Under the pieces are notes generated by a model. That model made no database searches. It was given only the letters and a program-made list of their open reading frames with translations, and had not been told where the DNA came from. Shown here one piece after another: positions 1 to 12,883 of a stretch of DNA of 64,000 bases; positions within the stretch are counted from its first letter, which is position 1; the number at the start of each line of letters is the position of its first letter. The stretch is from Paralvinella palmiformis (taxonomy: Eukaryota; Annelida; Polychaeta; Terebellida; Alvinellidae), in contig JAODUP010000355.1 in assembly GCA_025642065.1 (NCBI GenBank), positions 251,501-315,500 of the forward strand, written 5' to 3'. Made by a program: the position numbers and the translations under genes.

Positions 1-17
1 CTGGTATACTTACAGTA

Positions 18-19
<2 letters not shown>

Positions 20-53
<34 letters not shown>
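20..53. repeat. (AT)n microsatellite
   Basis: Pure AT dinucleotide run. Confidence 0.97.
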
Positions 54-57
<4 letters not shown>

Positions 58-349
58 CTGTTTATATTGACGATGATGTGCCATAAATAATTGTAGTCTC
101 TCTATTAATGATGCCAGGATAAAAATTAATTGTTGTCAGTGATGTTGTTTGTGGTGATCTATTTACGTTGTTGTTGTTGTTGTTGTTGATGTGTTGCGGT
201 CTTAATCTATCCTATTATTGACTGATCTCTGCGGCATCAAACACCTGATACGGTTGAGAAACAGGTCTGTTGCGGTTAGCCTCTTTGCACCGGAACCAGT
301 ACTCTTATGTGCGTACTTGTATGCGGATACACTCGCGAGCGCGCGCGCA

Positions 350-397
350 CGCACACACACACACACACACACATATCCCCCCCCACACACACACACA
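350..397. repeat. (AC)n microsatellite with C-run interruption
   Basis: Two AC blocks separated by ATATCCCCCCCC, preceded by a GC-alternating stretch (GCGAGCGCGCGCGCACGC). Confidence 0.93.
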
Positions 398-1142
398 AGC
401 ACACGTATATCAAGCCGTTACCATTCCCACACCTCCTCAACTGACACGTGGGCATGCAGCTTCTGGAGCGGTACACATGTAGTGTTCACGCTTCAGTGGC
501 TTTCCGATACTTCTCTCCGTCCGTCACAAAGTATCAGTAGTAAGTCTAGAGAACCCGAACCACCACCACCACAACAACAACAACATGTCTCCTACACAAA
601 CACCTCCCCTATCCGCCTGTCCAGGGCGTCCTGAACAACAACCCTCCCCCCTTCCAACCCTACAAGAACAGATCTAGACTGGCAGTGAGCAACTTGTCTG
701 TTGAACCCAGATATTTTCTATGAGAGAGTATTTGCTGACGTGGCCTGGTAATGTAAATCGGGTCAGACGTGAGCGATAATAAGCTCAACTTTCAGCTTTG
801 ATAATGTATAATTAGGGTAGATTATTGACAACCGGTATGGCCGCTAACTGTATTATTATCGCAGCGTATGGGGCCGAGAGTTACAGTGTGACACTGGGGC
901 TTTGGCAAATAGTGTCACAAAGTGTTAGGTTATTTCGTTGATGTTGTGAGGGGGGCTCCGGTGGCTCCTTGGCCGTTGTGGGGGGTGGGGTTACAGTCTG
1001 TGGTACTGGTGCATTTGTATGGATGTGGCGGATAGGTGAGATGTGAATGAGGTGTTTGTAGGTAGGTGGGTACGGTGTGTGGGTGTGATAGAATGAGGTA
1101 GTTTGGAGTGAGTGAGGTGTTTGTGGGTGGGCGTAAAAGAGG

Positions 1143-1234
1143 AGTGAGTGAGTGAGTGAGTGAGTGAGTGAGTGAGTGAGTGAGTGAGTGAGTGAGTGAG
1201 TGAGTGAGTGAGTGAGTGAGTGAGTGAGTGAGTG
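1143..1234. repeat. (GAGT)n microsatellite
   Basis: About 23 perfect GAGT units directly next to a degenerate family A SINE. Confidence 0.97.
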
Positions 1235-1249
1235 CACATGTGTTGCCCT

Positions 1250-1402
1250 TTTTTACGGTCATTTGTGTACACATCGTAGGCTAAATGGGCCCAGGCGAAG
1301 TGAAAGATGAAACACCCTTCAGGCATATTCCAGCCTGGGTGGGTTTAAACCTAGGTGCTAACGGTCTGCGGCCACCCACAGACATTTAGCGCCCACTGGG
1401 TG
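1250..1402 (-). mobile_element. tRNA-derived SINE (family A), degenerate copy
   Basis: Plus-strand TTTTACGGTCATTTGTGTAC, CGTAGGCTAAATGGGCCC and GAAACACCCTTCAGGCATAT match the reverse complement of the family body. The head is diverged (GGGTTTAAACCTAGG in place of a clean B box). It abuts a (GAGT)n array. Confidence 0.65.
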
Positions 1403-1449
1403 ACTGGGGTAGGTCCTAAACCTGCATCAAAACGTCCATCTACTGACTG

Positions 1450-2210
1450 TATATGACTGATATATCACAATAGGTTTATTAGCGTGGTATTAGTATTTTA
1501 TATAATTAATGCACCATAGCCGATTGGTCTATACTTCATATTCCTGATTGGCCACCCCCCAGTCCATAGTCTGGTATATATGACTGGGTGAACATTCACT
1601 CTCAATGGGACTATAGTGCGGTTTGTGCATGACTAGTATATTATAATAGTTCTGTAGTGCGATATATGGCCCATAGTATAGCACATTAGACCTATAGCGT
1701 GATTAATGTGTAATTTATATGACCATCCCCCCCCCCCGTAGATATATAATACGGTATATTCCTGTTATATATTACTAATATGCTACATTAGGCCTACACT
1801 GTGATATATACCTGCTGAACAAAGCTAGTATACCACAATAGACGCATACTAATGTGATATATCTGTTGTCCATGACTAATATACCACGATAGGCCTATAT
1901 TAGTGTGGTATATGCCAGCTGTATACTATAATTGACCTAGACTATTGTGGTAGACCTATATTATTGTGTGTTACACGCCAGGTGTATACCACACTAGACC
2001 TATAGTACACCACTGTGGTAGATTCCACCTGTATACCACAATAGATATATACTACTGTGGTACTGTATACCACTACAGACCTATAGTATACTATTGCAGT
2101 ACATGCCACCTGTATACCACAATAGATGGATACTTCTGTAGTACTCTATACCACTATAGACCTAGACTAATGCGGTACATGCCAGTTGTATAACAATACA
2201 GTAAACGTAT
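1450..2210. repeat. degenerate minisatellite of hairpin-bearing units
   Basis: Roughly 45-bp imperfect units, most regular from 1810 to 2200. Each contains ACCACAATAG..CTANTGTGGT, so each unit is an imperfect inverted repeat. Typical strings are TATACCACAATAGACCTATA, ACTAATGTGGTATATGCCAG and CTGTATACC. Non-coding. Confidence 0.7.
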
Positions 2211-2477
2211 ACAGTGCGGCGGGCTCAGTCTCTCAGCGGCTCAGACTTTTTATTATAAACAGCTGATGTTTTAAGAAATCAGCATATAACTTTAACATTA
2301 GAAGCCTCTGGCTCTCATTAACATTTACTTAAACACAGAGCTTGAACAAGAAATGATGTGAAAACATCCTGATTGTCAATTATCTTTATGGGAGACTACT
2401 TTAGTTACACGCCGAAAGCCATCCATCAACTCTAAACTTGACTATAAACTGTACACTCACACGGCAGAATACTTATA

Positions 2478-2763
2478 AAGCCGAGATTCCATATATGCGG
2501 TGAGCGGCATGCGTATGCGAGGTGGCTGCATTCGATTTCCGTGCTTCCATATAAACGATTATCCATGCGTTTTCGGACACCTTCTGGCCTTGGGAAAAGT
2601 CTGTCTGGGTTGTAAAATTCAGGATTCAGCCGTGTCCGATTTGCGTCCAGATTCGCATGAATCGCTGCCACACATGGAGCGATCGCGCGTACGGAATCAT
2701 ACGTTTACACGTTTTCCATTTGTTTGTCGCATCCGCATACTGCGCGTATGGATTCTCGGCTTT
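2478..2763. mobile_element. MITE-like element with about 35-bp imperfect inverted ends
   Basis: The left end reads AAAGCCGAGATTCCATAT. The right end, reverse-complemented, reads AAAGCCGAGAATCCATAC. The similarity continues into GCGG/TGCGGATGCG. The roughly 285-bp body is CpG-rich and unlike its AT-rich flanks. A target duplication is not clean (TAA/TTA-like), so the superfamily is unassigned. Apparent reading frames inside it on both strands are probably not genes. Confidence 0.55.
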
Positions 2764-2874
2764 AACGGCGTGCGGGGGAGGAGGTGGTAAATACTTATGT
2801 TTGGTGGCACTGGATCAGAGCATCAACATCCAATTATAATTTAAATCTTCCACTTCCATCAATCTACGCTTAAA

Positions 2875-2878
<4 letters not shown>

Positions 2879-2915
<37 letters not shown>
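2879..2915. repeat. (AT)n microsatellite
   Basis: Pure AT run. Confidence 0.96.
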
Positions 2916-2918
<3 letters not shown>

Positions 2919-3452
2919 TCCAAACATTACATAAAATCCTGTCAAAAACACTGAAAAGTGCTTGTTTGTGTGGGCGACGTGCATAAAAACAGAAGCACAT
3001 ACAAAAGTACCATTTGACACCATGACCTTTCGTGAAATATAGCAATTGAATGGTTAGTAGATGATGAATGGGCTTGTTTTGTGAGGAAAAATTAATGTCA
3101 ACAATTTTTCAACATTTAATAGCTGATATTTAATCCTGTGGGATTATTTAAGATTTAGTGGTGCTGTCCCTTGTTTTAATTTCCTAAAACACCGACCCCC
3201 CCCTCCCCACACCCCCGTCAATTCCCAAGTATTATATCGCCACTATATTCGGTTACCATAACAACATTAGGCATATAGCGAATATGAGGTCTGTATAGAC
3301 GAAATAAAATAAGACGTTTGATATTAAGTGTGGCATATTTCTCTGTGTGTGCATCAACATGTCTAGTTGTCATTTGTTTAATGGATCCTATCTGTGACCG
3401 CATTTGATTGTTAGTTTTTGTTTAAACGTTCTGTTATGTCTATATGACAACA

Positions 3453-3839
<387 letters not shown>

Positions 3840-3921
3840 CACCACAATCGTGATATAGCTCACAATGCAGAGATGATGTTACTAATAAGTTGATGTAGAC
3901 TTTTACGATCCACAAAAACAC

Positions 3922-3922
3922 C

Positions 3923-3959
<37 letters not shown>
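3922..3959. repeat. (CA)n(TA)n microsatellite
   Basis: CA run passing directly into a TA run. Confidence 0.95.
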
Positions 3960-4866
3960 GATTACAGACAAATACGGACATGCAGACGGAGTCTGATAAA
4001 TAATCGGACAGTCAGACAAATAATCAGACAAGTAAATAGACGGAATTTTGGTTACTTTTATGGTCTAATTAATTAGATGTTAATGCCAGGGCTGTATTTT
4101 ATGTGTTGTCATAATAAATAAATTCTTAGCTAAAACAGTTAGTGATGCTCCAATGAAAGTGTCATCTTGTCATTACTCCTCCACCTTTGTATATTGTCAA
4201 TGTCATGACCCCTTTTATGAGGTCTTAATCTATGTTCACCTTTTTTCCCCAATAGGCAGGGAGTTACATATAGATGTATACATCAGATAAATGCCTGCCT
4301 TGGGTTGTTTAGATCCGGAATGTCTGGATCGCCGGCTATAAGAGTCCCGGATTCCCGCTGACAACCGTCCGGGAGTGTTGTTGTTTATTTACAAACACCA
4401 AGATATCACTGTCCATCTCATTAGTGTCACATTATTAATAGATTTAATTGGCTATGGCTTGAGCCGTAGCTATGGTTATGTGGTCTGGGATTAGGGGATG
4501 TCTCATTCTTCGCCATATAAGTTAATTGTTGGCCTCACTGTGGACAGTTTTATTGGCTTTGATTGTTGTGGTTTTGTGGTAAAGTTGGACGTACAATATC
4601 GTCACATGTGTACTGGTAGGGTGTATAGAGAGGTGTGGGGCTGTGGGCGGGGGGAGTCTGGGTCTGACCGCCTGTCTCCCATCACCGTTATTGCTCAGCC
4701 AGTCCAGACCACAAGTACAACTTGTTTATTTATCAGAGTAATGAAGATGTCATCATAACGTATGACCAGTTGATGGCCGAGTGTCGTTTTTGGACTCCAG
4801 GAAAACGCTGGAAATCGTTCAGTTTGACGCCAGGTCATGCGCCGGGTGCCATCCCCTGGTATCGTA

Positions 4867-5060
4867 CGCAGACACCATCCACTGTGATCATGCACATAGA
4901 CCACCATCGCCTGTGATCAGATACATATACCATCACCTGTGATCATGTACATATATCATCACCTGTTATCATGCACATATACCATCACCTGTGATCGATC
5001 ATACACAGATACCACCACCTGTGATAAGACACCATTATTTCTGCGATCACACACAGACAC
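4867..5060. repeat. minisatellite with CACCTG cores (about 28-bp units)
   Basis: Repeated ACCATCACCTGTGATCATGC ACATATACC-type units, about six to seven copies. More diverged relatives (CATTATCATGCACAGACAC, CATATGTCGTTATC) continue to about 5420. Each unit has the near-palindrome TCACCTGTGA containing an E-box (CACCTG). Confidence 0.7.
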
Positions 5061-5429
5061 CATCCGATGTTAATCACAACAGTGGGCGGATGATACAGGG
5101 TTCGACATTATCCGCCATTCTTTAAAGGGCACGCACCCAGACATGCTGCCCATGAAAAAAAAACTCTCACCCCTGAAAGGCACCGTCATCCAAAATTTTA
5201 CACCGCCACCCTCATCCACGGTCATCAACTGCTGAAGTTACAATCACACATTATCATGCACAGACACGATCAACCGTGACCATGCACATATGTCGTTATC
5301 AGATAATCATAATGCCACACCCGCGCGATCGCCGCGAACACATTATCGCCTATTATCATACACAAATACCATCACACGCGTGCGAGCGGACGGGCGCGCA
5401 CACGCATTATCCCAGATGTCATCCTTGGA

Positions 5430-6510
5430 CAATTGGCAGCCAAACGGGGATTATTTAGACGTTTTTACCCGATCAGCCTGGATCGTTTGAGATCACGCCT
5501 ACTACCGTAGATTGATCGGCCGTCGTCAATGGTGTCACACGCTCTAACCTAGTCTACTATCAGCTCTACCATCTGTTGGTAGCTCTACTCGCCGTTGTCG
5601 GGCCACTCGCTGATGGTGCCCCGGAGTACATCGGACAGATCTGTCACTATTTAGTTGCATCGCCGTCCCCGTGCAGCTGCCGCTCTGGGTGGGTGTGGGT
5701 GGCGGAACGCGTCGGGTGGTGCTTCCGAGTGAGCCGAGGGAGGGTGCGGTGTCGCGTTGCCGACGCTGCGAGGGAAATATATTGTGGTGTGTGTGTGTGT
5801 GTGTGTGTGCCATCTGGTACTCGTAGACGTGTAATAAGTGCCGGGTGTAGATTACTAACCAGAGAGAAGACCAGAACTCTCCCGTCTTAGACGGTCCGGT
5901 GTCTAGTCTGTGGATGACGACACCGTCTAAACAGCATCACCAATAATCAATGCCGCCGACACGCTGTCTTAACGTTGACACAAGATCAAACCCGTATTTT
6001 AATGGCCTAGAAGTGACTGTTGTTGGAGGTGGGAGGTCCTCCTCTTGTGTATGGTTTTAGGGGGGTATTTTAAACCCCCGGGCCCCACCCATTCAATATT
6101 TTGCATATTAAGTATTCTGTTTCAGTCTTTGAAAGGTTCACTCTCTGTGTCCTAATACTTGTGACTCGCGTTCCGACAGCATTTAAACGAGATGTACTCT
6201 TAACAAGCGCCACATATGTTACATCACCGAGGCGCCTTGACCCCCCCCCCCGATATTTGTTACGTGGTTGTATTAAAACTAAAGTTGAGATCTCTTTGTT
6301 CGCCGACAGTAGGAATAACGCGAACGTCATCTAACTTTTTTTTATTTCTCTCTCGCACATTGTAACATATGTCTCAACGATCAGATCTCGAATGATTAAA
6401 TGTAACAGTCCACAGTATCCGGAACAGCGATATCGCTGTCTGCTGTGATTGATGTGTATGAAATTGTTAGATCCGTGATGCGCGTGTGCTTATTACGGCG
6501 TAGTGCGACT
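5430..6510. other. non-coding, mostly unique sequence
   Basis: No exon with splice sites was recognised. It holds a short GT run near 5788-5808 and a C run near 6241. Open frames here are short and have no recognisable motifs. Confidence 0.5.
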
Positions 6511-6607
6511 GTGTGTGTGTGTGTGTGTGATGATTGAGGTTTTACGGCTACTTTTGTGCGCATGGTAGGCTAAATGTGTGTGTGTGTGTGTGTGTGTGTG
6601 GAAACTA

Positions 6608-6658
<51 letters not shown>
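6511..6658. repeat. three (GT)n blocks separated by SINE fragment and a duplicated spacer
   Basis: GT blocks at 6511-6528, 6574-6600 and 6611-6658. The last two are each followed by GGAAACTACAG, so the GT-plus-spacer unit is duplicated in tandem. Confidence 0.93.
6529..6575 (-). mobile_element. SINE family A tail fragment
   Basis: TGATGATTGAGGTTTTACGG, CTACTTTTGTGCGCATGG and TAGGCTAAATG match the 3' end of the family. The fragment is embedded between GT microsatellites. Confidence 0.6.
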
Positions 6659-6659
<1 letters not shown>

Positions 6660-7156
6660 AAACTACAGAAGTATAAAGGTGTAGATGGAAGCCAGATAAG
6701 TTAATGGAAATATTCCTGCCAAGTATTCCCTGTGATGATTAAAATCGTTATAAAATCCGGATTATAAGTATCAACTCCGTATGAACTGTTCTCCGACTAT
6801 GCATCACGATATTTTGTATGTCCCACTTAATATTACTATAGTCGTATTATATTTTTTCGATATTATTAAATAATTTTGTAGGTTCTAACAAAGTAATACG
6901 CCGATTTATAACTCAGTATTGTGGATCTCGCCACCATTCTACGATGTCTTGTACGTAGTCATATAAGGAATACCAAGGTTGGACTTGCAGTAGTTCATTT
7001 CGTCTTGTTTATAAAACTGGCGTGTGAGTATAAAAATCTGGAATTCTGTTTTCGTTGTAGTTTAATTTTGACTTTAGAAAAGAAGCATTAATTAATCGAG
7101 CCATTTGTAAATAAAAAAACACGTAATATAATCGGATGTCAGTTCGACGTCATGTG

Positions 7157-7158
7157 TC

Positions 7159-7198
<40 letters not shown>

Positions 7199-7329
7199 AT
7201 CCAGATTAGTTGCTTTGTCCATATTGAGCTTTCGTTATATCATTCGATGACATCTTTCCCTGTTCTAGTTCTTTGTCGGGTCAGCTTTAGTCTGATTTAA
7301 TGTTACATAACCGAGATGTGTATCTTGGT

Positions 7330-7377
<48 letters not shown>

Positions 7378-7382
7378 TGTGT
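7157..7382. repeat. (CT)n and (CT)n(GT)n microsatellites
   Basis: Pure CT at about 7160-7192, and compound CT/GT at about 7332-7382, with unique sequence between. Confidence 0.93.
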
Positions 7383-8288
7383 TCACAGTTATTCCTGGCA
7401 GTAGCACATTCCAATAATGAGTACAGCCTATGTTTGATTATGTCACGTGAAGTTCGGTTATCTAAGAGTAGGGTTAGAGCAGATTTTCCAATGTTAGCTA
7501 ACTGTGCGTGTCCCGGCCCGGCCCGGCCCGACCTAGCCCCGGCCTAGCTTGGCCTTGGTGCTGGCGATTGCTGGCTCTTATAGAATGCCTGACACGTGTG
7601 AGAGTGAAGATCTCCAGACAATGGGAGATTTCAATGCGCCGAAGCTGGGAAATTGCCCGAAATTAAGCTGCTAATGTGCCGACAGCGTCTAATGGAATTT
7701 CCACCTGAGAAGATGGAATCTGGTAATTGTTGAATCGGCATATGAAGGCTTCCTAATGGCAGTTGTACATTATACTTTGAACCGATTGTCCCCGACCAAT
7801 TATGCCGGTCATCGTAACTTCTCTTTTTGGCCATTCCTAGCCATCGATTGATCTTCGAATGGAGGCCAAAATGGAACCTTAACACTTTTTCATAACAAAT
7901 GAACGAAGAACAATGTCATGCCCGACTTTGTGTACAAAGTAAGGAATATATGATCAGTTTATTTAAGCTATGGGCTACTGAATTATTATGTTGTACCTTT
8001 TGAGAAATATGTTTTGTTTGCTAGCTATATATATATGTGATTTTGATGGCAAGCCGTTGTTTGGGAATCACCGTGTGACATGTTCCTTCCAATTATTCTG
8101 TCCAAGACCTTGCCCGGTTATTGAACTCGGCCAGCAGTGGGGTGTCATTACCGAATGTTGCATCAGTCACGTCACGTCACAAATACGAGCGCGCGCGCAC
8201 GTACGCACGCACATGCCCACACACTGAGTGTCAGATGTCTCATCACATGCCGGTGTACTGGGAGGTCAGGGACGAGCCCACCTTTGGG

Positions 8289-8291
<3 letters not shown>

Positions 8292-8325
<34 letters not shown>
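8292..8325. repeat. (GT)n microsatellite
   Basis: Pure GT run. Confidence 0.95.
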
Positions 8326-8327
<2 letters not shown>

Positions 8328-8799
8328 GGTGACATCAGACAGTGTGACTCACCTAGGCTTTCTTATAGTGTTGTCTGTCTCTCTCTCTCTCCGTGGTCAT
8401 CAGTAACTGTTTGTTACCTGGCTAAGGTGTTCTATTTCGTTGTCTTCCCGAAATACCTTTAGAACAGATCGGTGCCAAACAAAAAACGGGACTTTTTCCC
8501 CCCAAGGACCCCATGTACCAGATACACGTGCCAGTGTATGTGTACATTTATGCAAGCACACGCGCACGGAAGGTCCTCACGTGCATTCTAATCTTTGATG
8601 GAGGAATTTTAATAAAACTAGGTCAGATAACCTGAAAGGGGGAAATTAGGGAATCTAACAAGACATTCCACGCTGTAACGGGAAATGTTCTCTTATATGG
8701 GTATAGTATCCTGATGAATCATCTGTTTGTTCCAGTCAGTTTTTGTTATTCATTGTGCCTTTTCACTCAAATATACACACGTTAGCCATATTGCATATA

Positions 8800-8947
<148 letters not shown>

Positions 8948-9917
8948 CATCCACGCATGTGCACCATATTTATCAAATTACATATTTTATATTGTAATAT
9001 TTATCCCATTATGCCCATCACCTACGCCGACACTACTTCATCATATTATAATGATAATTGTTATTTAATCTGTTATTTAATATTCAACACCAACCGTTAC
9101 TATTCACGTTTATTATCTAATTTTATGTTGATATTAAGATATCACACGATCATTACTATCCAATAAATCTACCTGTATACCTGGATGGATGGTTGGACGG
9201 ATGGCTACATAACATACCATCACGTGAACCATGAATTAAGTTATTAACGCCTTCTTGCTCCTTGTCACATCTCTGCATTTTATCACCGAGAAAACCTTGC
9301 CACGATTATGATGACAGTCAGGCGAAGATGAGCCGCGCCGCGTGTGTGTCTGTCCGATGAAGCTTGGCGCTCGGTGAGGCGTGACAGATATGTTACACCT
9401 GGTGTCAATCTGTCACGGAGGCGACGCGATTGGGTATTTTCGCGCACATGTCAGCTATTAGCGTAAATCATATAATATGCCCTGCATGTCCGCGGGTAGG
9501 GCTTACCCGCGGGTTAGTAATTGGCCGTTGGCGAGAATCATGACGTCAGCCAGCCAAATACAGTGGCTCCCCCATTCGGGGATAATCGGGCGGAAGTGTA
9601 TATAGCTGGCCGAAGTAATTCGACGTATATATCATAACAGTTCGTTTGGCTGATGACCATCGGCGCTTTGTTTGTGTGTGTCCAGGTGAGAATGATCTGT
9701 TGTTGGCCGGGTCCACTAGATGGCGGTGTCGTCTCCATGGCGAGAGGTGACGCTTTCAAATTAAGACGTCGTGCCGTATATTAGCAACAGACAGATGACG
9801 ATTCGCATGGCTTCTGGCATTTGCCGGGCATCAACGCGTACATGCCCTTACACCTGGGTGTTTAGGAGTGGGGGCTGTTGACGGTGACATGAGTAGTTTA
9901 TAAATATTAATAAATGT

Positions 9918-10776
9918 CAGGGTTGGCGCGTTTCTTCCATGGACGGTAATGACCACGGTAAAAACTGGGTTTTTCCAATATGGAAGAAGTACTTTCTTCC
10001 CTTCCATTTTTGGAAGAAATGGGGGGGGGAAGTAAAAATTCATCATCCAAATTTTCATGTGCCATTTTAAATTTGACAAATATTAAACTTAATAATATAC
10101 GTTTCATGCAATTCATACACATATGATATATTTGAAATTAGAATGGGATATGGTCCTCATGTATCTGTTGGTTTGCAACAAATCTTTGGGGACAAATGGA
10201 AGAAGCTGAAATTGATTTGTTTTGTGCAACATATTGAACATAATTGTATCTATTATTGACGATGGCGATGATTACAATTCACCATTAAGCTCTACTATTG
10301 AGATGAAGAAGATCATTCGACAATGAAGACAGATAATGGCTAATCTGCTGATTGATTCATCTGCTCGGATCGTTCGAAGCCACTTGTCGACTGGTTAATT
10401 GCACAAAGTAAGACCCTTTAAAAAGAGTCTCAACCTTGGTTTTCCTCAATGGCTGTGCTGCGCCGTGCCCAATAGGCGACAGCCAGAGGTATCTACCTCA
10501 AATTTCAACAACTGACGAGGTATTCCTCAGTTTGTATCCGACATTAGTACGTGATTTATTATGTGTACGCTATTGTCATCAGCTAGTGAATTGTTTATAG
10601 AGTGGGATGGAGATGGCGAATATCATACCAGTTCGGATTATCAACTTACGCTATCCATTGGGAGTTTCTTCTCAATTTCTTCCCCGAATATTGAAGCTTT
10701 TCTTCCTTGTAAAAACCTATTTCTTCCCACGTAAAGGGAAGAAATACCTTTTTTACCAGGAAGAAACCCAACCTTG
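9918..10776. mobile_element. hAT-like non-autonomous DNA transposon with 8-bp target duplication
   Basis: 859-bp element with ends CAGGGTTGG (left) and, reverse-complemented, CAAGGTTGG (right). It is flanked by a perfect 8-bp direct repeat, ATAAATGT, at 9910-9917 and 10777-10784. An 8-bp duplication with ends starting CA(G/A) is the signature of the hAT superfamily. Inside both ends the motif TTTCTTCC recurs several times in inverted arrangement (left about 9930-10020, right about 10665-10770), like subterminal transposase-binding repeats. No transposase frame is present, so it must be mobilised in trans. Confidence 0.8.
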
Positions 10777-10836
10777 ATAAATGTAATTCAAAATTGTGGA
10801 TAATACAATGGGTTATATAAGGAAATAATGTTTTTG

Positions 10837-10837
<1 letters not shown>

Positions 10838-10865
<28 letters not shown>
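10838..10865. repeat. (GTT)n microsatellite
   Basis: About nine GTT units just outside the right end of the hAT-like element. Confidence 0.95.
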
Positions 10866-10868
<3 letters not shown>

Positions 10869-11541
10869 CTTAATTTGTTATACTGTTTCATAAGTACACG
10901 TGTTTATTGACATTTGTGAAGACCGGTTAAGTCTCCTTTTTCAAATTCTTGAACATGCCTCTCCTTACATGCATAATCACACACACACGCACACACACAC
11001 ACACACACTATGTCATTAACCACCAGTCCCTCAGGTAAAGATGTCCATCTATCAAGCATGTCATCTGATCATCACACCTGCCTCTTATTGTCTTCACGAC
11101 ATCCCGTTCTCAAATGATAAGCTTCAGACTTTTAACTCTAACAACCGATCCCCCCCCCCCGCCCCTTCGTAAACCACCCCCTCCCCCAACACGCACACAA
11201 CACACACACACACACACACGGCCTGTATACTGGGAGCTATAGTCAATAAGTAGATATCAAAGGCCTTTCACCTAGAGCACAATTACAAACAATACCGGGT
11301 CATAAAGACACATGACCTGCATTCTGTGGCCCAGCAACAATGCTCCCTCTACGCTGACCAGATGGCTAGCTTCCCGGTAACCAGCTGAATAATTCCCTCC
11401 CTATCGGCATCTTCCGTGATGCGGTCACTGCGGTAATGTCAGCAATTAATGGGCAGCAACCGGCAGAAGGGCAGAATGGCAATAGGACGGCTAATAGGTC
11501 TGTTTGGTGACCGGATGACAAAAGATGGGAAATCTTCTGGT

Positions 11542-11836
11542 GGGACACACACACACAGACACACACATACTCTCTCACAGCTCGCTCGCTCAGAAAACAC
11601 GTACACAAACTCTCTCACACATACACCCACACACACACTCACACAAAACGCACACTCGCTCGCTCAAAAAACACACACACACACACTCATTCTCTCATAA
11701 ACGCACTCTCACACAAAACGCACACACACACACTCACATACGCACTCGCTCGCTCGAAAAAACACTCACACACAATACACACACTCTCACTCTCTCATAC
11801 ACGCACACTCTCATACACATACATACACGACACACA
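11542..11836. repeat. CA-rich minisatellite with CTCGCTCGCTC modules
   Basis: Higher-order repeats of about 76-89 bp, marked by CTCGCTCGCTC followed by AAAACAC near 11581, 11657 and 11746. CA and CTCA tracts fill the space between. Non-coding. Confidence 0.65.
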
Positions 11837-12791
11837 CAGGGTACAACTGGAGGTGTTGGGGCATAGCAACAGAGCCGTGCCCAGCAACACGGCTGACTGA
11901 CCACTGACCAAACAATAGAGAGAAAATAAATGTCCAGTTCCCGTGGGTCTTTCCGGGTATAGGCGCTGCTACCCTTTCCTTATTCCTGCCCCCTCCCCCT
12001 CCCCCCCCCCCACCACCTACTGGCAATACCAACCTGTAATTTCTGCCTCTGTAAATCACCCATTCTCCGCCGGATGCATTAATTAGTCCGATTTTAATTG
12101 GGTCCCAGGCCTGAAAAACGTTAATTTATAGTTTATTTAATGCCATTTCGTATGTGGTTCGGCGTTTTGTCACGAGGTGCGCCGCGATCTTGGTGTTTAC
12201 AGATCTGTTGGTCGCCATGGAAATGAAAACTGCTCCATTACACGTGCGTAATGGGCCCGTTTGTCGCACGCCCGTTCCAATCCCGGTAGGTGGCGCCCCG
12301 CCAGTACAGGTGTACCTCGTCTGGGTACGGCGTTGTAATTGTTCGGCGATGTAGCGGACAAAGGTTAGCCAAGTACGCGGTATGGCTAGTCGTGTACTCC
12401 GCTATAGTAATTGGCTTCATTGGCTCGGACTCGTCGAAATATGATACTCGGTGCTAAGTTGGTATTTAAGGCGACACTCTGTACACAGAACGTTGTCACT
12501 TCTCTGACGTTTAGCAGAGAATTAAACAACTTCTTCTCCGACGCCACGCTTTTGATGTATGCGAAGCGGTGAGAGGGAATTACTGCCTACAGCTCCGGTG
12601 ATGATGACTAGTGCTCTGTGTGTGCGTGCGTGTGTGTGCGCGCGCGTGTGTGTGTGAATTAAGTTGCGTAGAGGTCGGCCTACTTCGAGCTGAAAAAAAC
12701 CCTGCACCACTTATAAAATAAGGTGCATTTACATACTAATAAACAAGTGCACGCACCTAACTAAACGATGTGTATAATTGTATATTTTCAG

Positions 12792-12883
12792 ATGAGGAAA
12801 ATGTCAGTTTGACAGAAGTTCAAATGACTGAGTCGTCGATGGTAGAATCTCAACTCGTGGAGCAACACATGTCAACTGGCCAA
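12792..12883 (+). CDS. penultimate coding exon of an unidentified acidic nuclear-type protein
   Basis: Clear acceptor (TATATTTTCAG|AT) and donor (CCAA|GTAATT). The 92-nt exon begins with the last two bases of a codon and ends in phase 0. It encodes (D)EENVSLTEVQMTESSMVE and then SQLVEQHMSTGQ, joining in frame to the exon at 13763. It is acidic and Gln/Glu/Ser/Thr-rich like the next exon. I do not recognise the family. No exon further upstream could be identified in the window. Confidence 0.7.

Noticed and set aside
881..1326. Open frames rich in Thr-His-Ser-Leu on the minus strand
   Set aside because: Direct translation of (GAGT)n; the same artefact occurs at 31788-31982 and 49987-50232.
12154..12354. 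66-codon plus-strand frame upstream of the acidic-protein exons, considered as an earlier exon
   Set aside because: No donor in a compatible phase was convincing, and its Cys/Arg/Val-rich content is unlike the downstream exons.
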